From IMG/VR virus record IMGVR_UViG_3300042892_002737, positions 1 through 38,641 of that record: a stretch of DNA of 38,641 bases. The stretch is one strand, 5' to 3'. Shown here piece by piece: positions 32,532 through 38,641 of the stretch. A program made the position numbers and the translations under genes. The notes below the pieces were generated by a model. That model searched no databases. It was not told the origin of the DNA and saw only the letters and a program-made list of their open reading frames with translations. How positions within the stretch are numbered: the stretch's first letter is position 1; each line of letters begins with the position of its first letter. Origin of the DNA: a virus.

Positions 32532-32555
32532 AACTAACTCAACAGGGAGATTACC

Positions 32556-32750
32556 ATGAAAGACGAGAGCCATTTACCAGTAGCAGAGCAAAGTCTGGTG
32601 TTCAGACTGCGCAAACGAGCAGAGATACGCAGACAGATACCCAGCCGCAAAAGTGTGGAAGAAGGCCGGAGTGACCGCATGGCAGACTTGCTGGATGAAG
32701 CGGCTGACTGTATTGATGCACTCACCAAACGAATCATCAGCCGTGGTTGA
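32556..32750 (+). CDS. Small conserved phage protein (64 aa)
   Basis: The protein has L-V-F-R-L-R-K-R-A-E-I-R-R-Q-I-P-S-R-K-S-V and then D-R-M-A-D-L-L-D-E-A-A-D-C-I-D. A basic helix is followed by an acidic helix. This block recurs in small proteins of aquatic T4-like phages; function unknown. GGGAG precedes the ATG. Its stop codon directly abuts the stop codon of the opposing protease gene, with no base between. Confidence 0.75.
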   Translation: MKDESHLPVAEQSLVFRLRKRAEIRRQIPSRKSVEEGRSDRMADLLDEAADCIDALTKRIISRG

Positions 32751-33503
32751 TTAGACCAGTGCAATGTCAAATACCCAACTGTCCATTACCTCATCAGTAA
32801 CGTACTCAAAGGGTATCCAACAATAGCCACGCATACACCAATCATCCCCAAAACTATTTCTGGCCAAGAACAATCGTTTTTCTAAATCATATCCCACGAA
32901 GCACATTGCATGACCGCCCAGTGGCTGTTCAGTTTTACCTGGCATGTCCAGTATAAAATCTTTGGTATACTCTAAATTATCAAATGCTGAGTATACTCTG
33001 AAACTGAACATCACTGGCAAATCATTGGTCAGCGCATCAACTGTGTCATTGACATTGAGCAACCTATAGTAGTTTCTAATATTTCTGCTTTTGCCATCCT
33101 GGTAACTTTCTACCGTGGGTGCCATGGCAAAATTATTTATATTATATGGCCACTTGGATTCACTGCACACACCATACTGGTATACTGCCTTTATGGCATC
33201 ACGTAGATAAGCACCCTCATCTTCATCAGTATCTCCTTCAATCAGTCTGGCGTTATAGTATACGTACAGTCTACTCAAATCAATGAACTTGTCAGGCACT
33301 TCTTTGTTCATCAACAGTTCATAAGCTCCCACTACTGATTGCCCAGTACAACTGCCCAAGTGCCCCTGATCTTCTACACTACTACACCAGGGACGTAAGT
33401 CCACACGCTCTTTGAGAGGAATTTGGCTTGACATGTAAATAAAATCTCGCCAATCCTCTCTATCTGCTTTTACTTTATAATTATTATTTTTTTGTATAAG
33501 CAT
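32751..33503 (-). CDS. Papain-like (C1) cysteine protease
   Basis: With the ATG at 33503 the protein has 250 residues. The papain-family active site is complete: Q46 and C52 in E-D-Q-G-H-L-G-S-C-T-G-Q-S, H198 in G-G-H-A-M-C-F-V-G-Y, and N216 in A-R-N-S-F-G-D-D-W. The W-x-x-x-G-Y-C-W-I-P end strand also fits. No signal peptide or pro-region is clear. It is the last gene of the minus-strand virion cluster, so it may mature or remain with virion proteins, or act inside the host; the substrate is unknown. Open frame extends further upstream into the preceding gene, so a longer form is possible. Confidence 0.9.
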   Translation of the reverse strand: MLIQKNNNYKVKADREDWRDFIYMSSQIPLKERVDLRPWCSSVEDQGHLGSCTGQSVVGAYELLMNKEVPDKFIDLSRLYVYYNARLIEGDTDEDEGAYLRDAIKAVYQYGVCSESKWPYNINNFAMAPTVESYQDGKSRNIRNYYRLLNVNDTVDALTNDLPVMFSFRVYSAFDNLEYTKDFILDMPGKTEQPLGGHAMCFVGYDLEKRLFLARNSFGDDWCMRGYCWIPFEYVTDEVMDSWVFDIALV

Positions 33504-33513
33504 TGGTTTATCT

Positions 33514-34191
33514 TTAGTATTTGAACTTGTTGGGAAACTGCTGAATAATTCCATTAGAAAAGATATCAGCAAAGCTCATGGTGCCATCAGGTTGACCAGC
33601 AATCATTATGGCATTTACTCGGTCCACTGATTCAGCATCTGCAGTCCAATCTTTCTTTTCTCTGGCTTCAGCCTGAACAATCCACTCATCAGCAACTTTG
33701 GTAAGTATGCCCATTACTGCATCCTCTGGCCAAAATCTCATGTTCACATTGTCCAACAATCTGGCTATGTCCTTGATATCAACGGTGAGTCTTTGTTTCA
33801 AGTCAGTGGTACTCTTGCCCGACTTGATGGCTTTTACTATTTCACCCAATGATTTTACCATTGAGGTAACGTGCTCGTTGAATCTGATGGAAGCAATGGT
33901 GCCATAGTACTCATTGATCACTTGACTCAATGCTGTTACATCTTTCTTTAATTGATCAGCAATTGCATCAACGTCATTGCCACCATTAATTGCACTGACA
34001 ATATAGCCGTGTACTCTGTTGACAAAATTACCAAACAGATATCTGGATGCCAACTTCAGGTCAACCATTGACTGTGTGTCTGCCATTGTGGGAGGCACTG
34101 GCGGCTCGCAACTCATAGCAGCTTTGATCTCGTTTGCTATGGGATGGTCAAAATGTTCTTCTACGATGGTATGTGTTATTTTTTTGTACAT
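33514..34191 (-). CDS. Hypothetical virion-cluster protein (225 aa)
   Basis: An all-helical protein with no recognised family. The first residues (Y-K-K-I-T-H-T-I-V-E-E-H-F-D) resemble an internal segment of the 167-aa protein at 37104-37607 (Y-K-R-I-S-T-N-T-L-E-E-H-F-N), hinting at a shared docking peptide. GAGAAAA precedes the ATG. It lies ten bases before the protease start, so both are probably made together; it could be a substrate or partner of the protease. Confidence 0.72.
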   Translation of the reverse strand: MYKKITHTIVEEHFDHPIANEIKAAMSCEPPVPPTMADTQSMVDLKLASRYLFGNFVNRVHGYIVSAINGGNDVDAIADQLKKDVTALSQVINEYYGTIASIRFNEHVTSMVKSLGEIVKAIKSGKSTTDLKQRLTVDIKDIARLLDNVNMRFWPEDAVMGILTKVADEWIVQAEAREKKDWTADAESVDRVNAIMIAGQPDGTMSFADIFSNGIIQQFPNKFKY

Positions 34192-34213
34192 GATTTTCTC
34201 TTTTTAGAATTTA

Positions 34214-34990
34214 TTAAATTATACGCCAAGCACCAGCACGGAACACAACTGAAAGACTTGCATTGTTCCCTAAACTCTTAGTAGCAGTGCTATCTAATAA
34301 TTGTCCACCGGTGCCAGTTACTGTGGTAGCACCACCTGCACCTTCATTCTTGACGATGTAAGTTTTACCGGTAACACCTGTGGGTAATGTGACAGTGGTT
34401 GGGTTAGCAGTAACACCAATATACTCATCAGTTGCAAGTGCGGTGTAATTTACCGCAGTGCCAACTGTTTGTAAGATGCCTTCGGCTGCAGCGTTAATAG
34501 TAACGTCACCTGTACCGCCAATTGGTGATATCGTAATATTAGTGCCTGCAATAATCTTAGTGACACCAGTGTTATTAACTGTAAATGATGCGTCAGGTCC
34601 TGAACTAACTAAACTGGTGATACTAATACCATTGCCTGCTGAAGGCGTGACACTGGTGATAACGCTGTTGCCATTTAGTGTTAAGTTACCTGACACATTG
34701 GCATTTACAATGTTAGCATTACTTGTAACTGTTACATTAGTAACTGACAAGGTATTTGTAGTTGGATCAAATGTTAGGTTACCGCTGTCAGTAAGTAATC
34801 CACTTGCACCTGCAAATGTGATTCTACCCTGAGTCAATGCACTGTCAGTAATATTACCAAATGTAATATTGGCTGTTGGTGCTACACTCTGTTCAATAGA
34901 TATAACGCTATTTGCGTCAACATTGATATTTGCACCAACTTGTACTACGCCAAGTTCGGTAGTGCTTGCATCTGGAAATAAGTATGACAT
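34214..34990 (-). CDS. Beta-structured virion protein, module family (258 aa)
   Basis: It starts with the shaft-type peptide T-E-L-G-V-V-Q-V-G-A-N-I-N-V, also seen in the tail fibres. The middle is Thr/Asn/Val-rich beta sequence. The last 75 residues are the common module of this cluster: A-T-D-E-Y-I-G-V, V-T-L-P-T-G-V-T-G-K-T-Y-I-V-K-N and a final A-W-R-I-I. The module suggests a decoration or fibre-like protein on the virion surface. AAGGAG precedes the ATG. Confidence 0.75.
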   Translation of the reverse strand: MSYLFPDASTTELGVVQVGANINVDANSVISIEQSVAPTANITFGNITDSALTQGRITFAGASGLLTDSGNLTFDPTTNTLSVTNVTVTSNANIVNANVSGNLTLNGNSVITSVTPSAGNGISITSLVSSGPDASFTVNNTGVTKIIAGTNITISPIGGTGDVTINAAAEGILQTVGTAVNYTALATDEYIGVTANPTTVTLPTGVTGKTYIVKNEGAGGATTVTGTGGQLLDSTATKSLGNNASLSVVFRAGAWRII

Positions 34991-35017
34991 TTTTTCTCCT
35001 TGTTGTGAATGTCGGTT

Positions 35018-35542
35018 TTAGCTTGCGCTAATGTAAGTAATAGTACCTACAAATCTTGTTGGGGTCGCCCCTGCTTGAACTTCAGCATAGGTCAATCTGC
35101 TGTTGTCTGCGTCATTGTGAATTTCGTACAGCAACACTGAAGTTGATGAGCCTGCGACGGTGCCTGTAATATATGATGCGTTAATGTTTAAGTTTTGAAA
35201 AACACTAACAGTTAAACTACCCTGTATGCCAGTACCAGCAATGCTGGCGAATGGTAATCCATTTAACGTTAATGTGTTGGTATTGGATCCACCTGCTTTT
35301 GTTGCCACAGTGATATCAAAGTAACAGATAACTTGTTGGCCCATCTTAGCATAGGTAGCTGTGTTGACGGTTAGCGTAATAGTTCCAGCAGTAGCAACAG
35401 CAACAGTTGGTGTCCAAGTACCGATGGTGGATCCACCTCCACCACCAGTGCTTGATACTACCCCGTCTGTGATGGTAATATTAGTTCCGGCGCTGACTAT
35501 GCCAAGTTCTGTACCGTTTGCAATTGGGAATAAGTATGACAT
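35018..35542 (-). CDS. Beta-structured virion protein (174 aa)
   Basis: I use the ATG at 35542, which follows AAAGGAAA and gives the same start peptide as its neighbour (M-S-Y-L-F-P). The N-terminal T-E-L-G-I-V-S-A-G-T-N-I-T-I unit is followed by a Gly-rich linker and a beta-rich domain ending G-T-I-T-Y-I-S. The C-terminal L-P-T-G module is lacking. A minor capsid or fibre component is likely. Confidence 0.72.
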   Translation of the reverse strand: MSYLFPIANGTELGIVSAGTNITITDGVVSSTGGGGGSTIGTWTPTVAVATAGTITLTVNTATYAKMGQQVICYFDITVATKAGGSNTNTLTLNGLPFASIAGTGIQGSLTVSVFQNLNINASYITGTVAGSSTSVLLYEIHNDADNSRLTYAEVQAGATPTRFVGTITYISAS

Positions 35543-35552
35543 TATATTTCCT

Positions 35553-35822
35553 TTATAATATTTTCCAGATTGTGCTGTCAAACACACACGTGATTGCGGC
35601 ATTGCTGCTCAATGTTTTAAAGGCACTTCCCTCAACAGTCTCGCCTCCGGTTCCTTGAACTCGTATATTTCCAGCTGATTGATTTTTTACATAATAAACT
35701 CTACCGAGAATGCCTGTGGGTAAAGTAATGGTTATGTTACTAACAGTAGCACAGACATATTGGTCAACGGCCGAAGCTGTATAATCAACAGCGGTATATT
35801 TTATAGTTAAAAAATCATTCAT
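35553..35822 (-). CDS. Single-module virion protein (89 aa)
   Basis: The protein is one copy of the cluster module: V-D-Q-Y-V-C-A-T-V, I-T-L-P-T-G-I-L-G-R-V-Y-Y-V-K-N and a final W-K-I-L. It ends ten bases before the next start. As a free module it may cap or decorate another protein. Confidence 0.72.
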   Translation of the reverse strand: MNDFLTIKYTAVDYTASAVDQYVCATVSNITITLPTGILGRVYYVKNQSAGNIRVQGTGGETVEGSAFKTLSSNAAITCVFDSTIWKIL

Positions 35823-35826
35823 GATA

Positions 35827-36225
35827 TTAGAGAATTTTCCACTCTACGCCACTATACACCAGTGTCAGTGCTCCGTATGGTGCATTGATAATTGCTGTAG
35901 CAGCACCATCAATGGTACCAGCGGCTGGAGTGATAGTAATAGGTGTTGCTGGAGCAGCTAATCCAAGACCATCTTTAAGATAGAATACTTGTCCTGTTAC
36001 GCCAGCAGGCAATGCTACTGCAACCGCAACTGGGCCTGGCACTTCATAACTGACAACTTCATCTGTAAGTAATACAGTGTCTGGGGTAGCAACTGCAATA
36101 CGCACTGCTAAGATATCTGGACCAGTTGCTGCAATAGTAATAGTAGTAGCACCAGTGTTTGTTACTGGCGTGACTGTAATGCCGGCGCCAGCGGCGATTG
36201 ATAGCGAATTATTTGTATATGACAT
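35827..36225 (-). CDS. Module-family virion protein (132 aa)
   Basis: The first 45 residues are a beta repeat (I-A-A-G-A-G-I-T-V-T-P-V); the rest is the cluster module, with V-A-L-P-A-G-V-T-G-Q-V-F-Y-L-K-D, I-D-G-A-A-T-A-I and E-W-K-I-L. AAAGGAAA lies before the ATG. Four bases separate it from the next gene of the family. Confidence 0.72.
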   Translation of the reverse strand: MSYTNNSLSIAAGAGITVTPVTNTGATTITIAATGPDILAVRIAVATPDTVLLTDEVVSYEVPGPVAVAVALPAGVTGQVFYLKDGLGLAAPATPITITPAAGTIDGAATAIINAPYGALTLVYSGVEWKIL

Positions 36226-36237
36226 TTTAGTTTCCTT

Positions 36238-36540
36238 TTAGTTGGTTAGTGTTTGCCAGTTTGAGCCATCCCAAATAACTTGGATATGGCTGTAGTCCAC
36301 ATTAAGGATGGCAAAACTCACTCCGTTAATGGTCGCACCGCCTGAGGCAGTAATGAAAATAGGGTTTGTTTTAGCATTCCCCGAATAGTCTTTGATATAG
36401 TAAGCAGTATTTTTGCCCGCCGCAATAGTGGGCAACACAATTGATGAGGTGGCGGGGACGTTTACCAATACCACTTCGTCAGTGTCTTTAACTGAGTAGG
36501 GTGTTACAGTAACTACGTTGAGATTATAATTAATTGTCAT
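36238..36540 (-). CDS. Single-module virion protein (100 aa)
   Basis: Another copy of the module: D-T-D-E-V-V-L-V-N-V, I-V-L-P-T-I-A-A-G-K-N-T-A-Y-Y-I-K-D, then N-P-I-F-I-T-A-S-G-G and G-S-N-W-Q-T-L. It is the most diverged of the set, lacking the second Gly of L-P-T-G. Confidence 0.7.
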   Translation of the reverse strand: MTINYNLNVVTVTPYSVKDTDEVVLVNVPATSSIVLPTIAAGKNTAYYIKDYSGNAKTNPIFITASGGATINGVSFAILNVDYSHIQVIWDGSNWQTLTN

Positions 36541-36549
36541 AGTGGTTCC

Positions 36550-37101
36550 TTAACTGATTCTGGTCAGTGTTACTTTAACACTGTCACCTGTTGGTCGTAC
36601 CGGTCCCACTGCGGCTGGAAGTGCTGCTAATTGCACAGTTACATCAGCACTCGACCAACACATTTCAATATTACCACCTGCGGGTATGTTCAATGTAAAA
36701 TTACCACTGGTGAAAATTTGACTTAATGTATTAGTGAGTTCTAAATCTTGTCTAGATCCTGATACATCAACACCGTTCAATCGTAACCAAACACTCATTG
36801 AACTTGTGCCACCTGATGTTTTATTCACAATAAGTGTAAACATCTTGGTGTAGGTACCGGCATTGACTACAGTAATAGCAGTACCACCAACAACACTTAT
36901 CCCATTCGCAGGCCCTGTGTTAGTAAAGGTAACTATATTGATGGCATTTGCAACAGGATTTGTCTGCGTACCGTCTGTAAAGAATCCATAATTTAATAGA
37001 CCAAGTGTAGCGGTGACTAATCCGTTAGTGACGCTCAATCCAGTGCCAACTTGCATAAGACCAAAGTCGGCTGTGGTTGCTAAGGGTGCTTTATAACTCA
37101 T
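36550..37101 (-). CDS. Beta-structured virion protein (183 aa)
   Basis: It begins with the fibre-type unit A-D-F-G-L-M-Q-V-G-T-G-L-S-V-T-N-G. The remaining 140 residues look like a compact beta-sandwich (F-T-L-I-V-N-K-T-S-G-G-T-S-S-M-S-V-W-L-R-L-N-G), of the kind found in receptor-binding or head-fibre tips; this is judged only from the strand pattern. It has no L-P-T-G module. Confidence 0.68.
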   Translation of the reverse strand: MSYKAPLATTADFGLMQVGTGLSVTNGLVTATLGLLNYGFFTDGTQTNPVANAINIVTFTNTGPANGISVVGGTAITVVNAGTYTKMFTLIVNKTSGGTSSMSVWLRLNGVDVSGSRQDLELTNTLSQIFTSGNFTLNIPAGGNIEMCWSSADVTVQLAALPAAVGPVRPTGDSVKVTLTRIS

Positions 37102-37103
37102 TA

Positions 37104-37607
37104 TTAATCCTCGGATCCAACGATGTACTCATAGTCCTTCATTTCAAGAACATCGCCTTCCTCACATAATTCTATTAATCGTTCTGTGACTAAATGAAGA
37201 TCAACATCCTGTTGGGCATCTTCTCTTGCATACTCCAATAAACGGATCATTAATGGAACATTAATATGAATCACATCTTCTTCATCTTCTAACCGAACTT
37301 TCATAGCTGGCAATCCATTAAAATGTTCTTCCAGCGTATTAGTTGATATTCGTTTGTACAGTTTTACTTCTTTATCTATTTTGCTTTTATAGCTTGGTGC
37401 ACCTGAGGCCATCCATGACTCACACCACCATTTTGGTTTTACTATTGCATCCCATTTAGCACATCGTCTGGATGCGAAGTCAAATGCCTTACAGGTAAAA
37501 CAACTTTGTCCTGCCGGTGCGTTACCGTATACTGCAGGCTGATAACTATCGGGCAGTGATTTTGGGATCGGAGTCCCGTTTGGATATAGGTCTGGTCTTT
37601 TATACAT
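37104..37607 (-). CDS. HiPIP-like cysteine-motif protein (167 aa)
   Basis: Residues about 33-70 carry C-F-T-C-K-A-F-D, then R-R-C-A-K-W and K-W-W-C-E-S-W. Four cysteines with this spacing and the final C-x-x-W recall high-potential iron-sulphur proteins. The rest is helical and acidic and includes Y-K-R-I-S-T-N-T-L-E-E-H-F, similar to the start of the 225-aa protein at 33514. An iron-sulphur cluster in a virion gene block would be unusual; zinc binding is the alternative. GGAGAG precedes the ATG. Confidence 0.7.
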   Translation of the reverse strand: MYKRPDLYPNGTPIPKSLPDSYQPAVYGNAPAGQSCFTCKAFDFASRRCAKWDAIVKPKWWCESWMASGAPSYKSKIDKEVKLYKRISTNTLEEHFNGLPAMKVRLEDEEDVIHINVPLMIRLLEYAREDAQQDVDLHLVTERLIELCEEGDVLEMKDYEYIVGSED

Positions 37608-37625
37608 AATTGCTCTCCTTTAATA

Positions 37626-38105
37626 TCATGCAATACTCCATTCAGTTCCGTTGAATACAAATTGTAAATTACCATAGTTGGCGTCAATGGTAGCTGCAGC
37701 CGATCCGTCAATTTGCTGTCCAGCTGTGCCTTGGACAGTAATGGGAAAATTAAACGCATTTCCAAAACAATCCTTAACCATATACACTGTGCCTAGTATA
37801 CCGGTCGGTAATGTAATTGTAACCAACCCATTTGTTAATACGCACATGAAGTAATCGGTACTTAATGCAGTATACGTCGGAGTAACTACATTAGTAACGG
37901 CAACTGGACTTGGTAGACCTGGAGGTCCGGGAGGGCCTGGAGGGCCAGGCGGTCCTACTGGACCAACACCATTATTGACAAAAATATCAGTACCAGCGCC
38001 ACCATACTGTGCAATCACAGGATATACTCGTCGTGCAATAGGTCTACGAAATACTCTACGAACTGGCATTCTGGTACGTAATAATCCCAAATTATTAAAA
38101 AACAT
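37626..38105 (-). CDS. Collagen-like virion protein with module domain (159 aa)
   Basis: A basic N-terminus (R-T-R-M-P-V-R-R-V-F-R-R-P-I-A-R-R) is followed by a short collagen stretch ([15 protein letters not shown]) that should form a trimer. The C-terminus is the cluster module with I-T-L-P-T-G-I-L-G-T-V-Y-M-V-K-D, I-D-G-S-A-A-A-T-I and E-W-S-I-A. The basic end may bind the capsid and the module point outward. Its ATG overlaps the upstream stop by one base (TAATG). Confidence 0.8.
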   Translation of the reverse strand: MFFNNLGLLRTRMPVRRVFRRPIARRVYPVIAQYGGAGTDIFVNNGVGPVGPPGPPGPPGPPGLPSPVAVTNVVTPTYTALSTDYFMCVLTNGLVTITLPTGILGTVYMVKDCFGNAFNFPITVQGTAGQQIDGSAAATIDANYGNLQFVFNGTEWSIA

Positions 38106-38641
38106 TATTTATCTCCGTTGGTTTCACGCTGACGCCAAAAATTAGGTATCATATTTTTCACTGAGGCTGAGAATGTGCTTTCATTAACATCATCAGGTTC
38201 TTTAACTACTGGCGCAGCAGCTACTGTTGGCTCAGGCACAACAACTGCGGGTTCAACCATACTGGTTGGAATAGGCATCACTGGCATTACCGGTGCTATG
38301 GGCGCTACTGGTGCTATAGATGCCACAGGAGTCACAGTGGCTTCAGGAGTTTCTATTCCTGTTGCCAAGTATGTTTGCCAACGAGAATCAATTGGTGAAG
38401 GAGTGTAGGTGACTTCAGTTTTATTTTTAGTTATTTCACTGATAGCAGCCACTTCTCTTTTGGTCAAGCCACCTTCAGCCTCAGCCTCAGCAGGTTTGGC
38501 ACTGTCTGGATTTACAAAATTATACAGTGTGAGAGCCTTGGTCACTATCTCTGCCTCTGAGGGATAGGGAGCGAAGGGTGGGTAGGGTAATTTGATGCGC
38601 CTAGTGCGCCAAGATTCATCACATTCGGCCAGCCACTTGTT
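38105..38641 (-). CDS. Structural or assembly protein, 5' partial
   Basis: The frame stays open to the window edge, so the true start is beyond 38641; the visible part has 178 residues. It includes E-S-W-R-T-R-R-I-K-L-P-Y-P-P-F-A-P-Y-P-S-E and a Pro/Val/Ala-rich, low-complexity linker (A-P-V-A-P-I-A-P-V-M-P-V-M-P), ending in a charged tail. A GTG at 38545 could start a shorter form, but the upstream residues look like real protein. Function not recognised. Confidence 0.68.
   Translation of the reverse strand, partial: NKWLAECDESWRTRRIKLPYPPFAPYPSEAEIVTKALTLYNFVNPDSAKPAEAEAEGGLTKREVAAISEITKNKTEVTYTPSPIDSRWQTYLATGIETPEATVTPVASIAPVAPIAPVMPVMPIPTSMVEPAVVVPEPTVAAAPVVKEPDDVNESTFSASVKNMIPNFWRQRETNGDK

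Overview
The window is a piece of a large tailed-phage genome, most likely a myovirus of an aquatic, aerobic Gram-negative bacterium. The evidence is the mix of virion genes (PAAR spike tip, tail collar, large collagen-like and beta-helical tail fibres with an S74 chaperone, tail-fibre assembly chaperone-like protein), class Ia ribonucleotide reductase with its glutaredoxin, and 21 tRNA genes interleaved with very small genes. Many of the small proteins resemble conserved hypotheticals of marine and freshwater myophages. The host is not identified. Class Ia NrdAB, rubrerythrin and near-perfect host-type sigma-70 promoters fit an aerobic bacterium, and an rrn-type boxA fits a proteobacterium.

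Layout. (1) 1-10.6 kb, plus strand: a partial LamG-like structural gene, an assembly-chaperone-like gene, nrdA-nrdB, a secreted cupin, a tail-collar protein, glutaredoxin, PAAR protein, a 677-aa probable virion protein, a SleB-type cell-wall hydrolase and small membrane proteins, ending in a hairpin terminator at 10611-10640. A second, diverged copy of the last 29 codons of nrdB lies just behind the cupin gene. (2) 10.6-20.9 kb, minus strand: a three-gene fibre operon made of a 630-aa collagen-like fibre, a subtilisin-like protease whose start overlaps the fibre stop codon, and an 1806-aa fibre with two pectate-lyase-like beta-helices and a C-terminal S74 autoprotease/chaperone. (3) 20.9-23.2 kb, plus strand: an overlapping rubrerythrin - rubredoxin - CDGSH-like redox operon, a small membrane protein, two candidate structured RNAs and an HNH endonuclease. 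(4) 23.2-32.7 kb: the tRNA region. It holds 21 tRNAs (including an initiator tRNA and a tRNA-Leu(UAA) split by a group I intron), full-length DnaK, an RNA polymerase omega-like protein, a parvulin, about a dozen small proteins, eight consensus sigma-70 promoters with exactly 17-bp spacers, and about 1.1 kb of hairpin-dense non-coding sequence that follows an rrn-like boxA and tRNA-Glu. (5) 32.75-38.6 kb, minus strand: a virion-protein cluster with a papain-fold protease, a tandem family of small beta-structured proteins sharing a common module, a HiPIP-like cysteine protein, a collagen-like protein and a gene running off the window.

How it works together (inference). The plus-strand redox, tRNA and chaperone genes look like early or middle genes read by host RNA polymerase from strong promoters. 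They would support nucleotide synthesis, translation, folding and oxidative-stress control. The minus-strand blocks are late virion genes; the two fibre genes are preceded by GATAAATA, similar to T4-type late promoters. The most unusual item is the large structured RNA at about 24386-25512. Its size, position beside tRNAs in a phage and long-range helices recall the giant ornate RNAs GOLLD and ROOL, and one of its helices recurs as a leader hairpin directly before tRNA-Ala.
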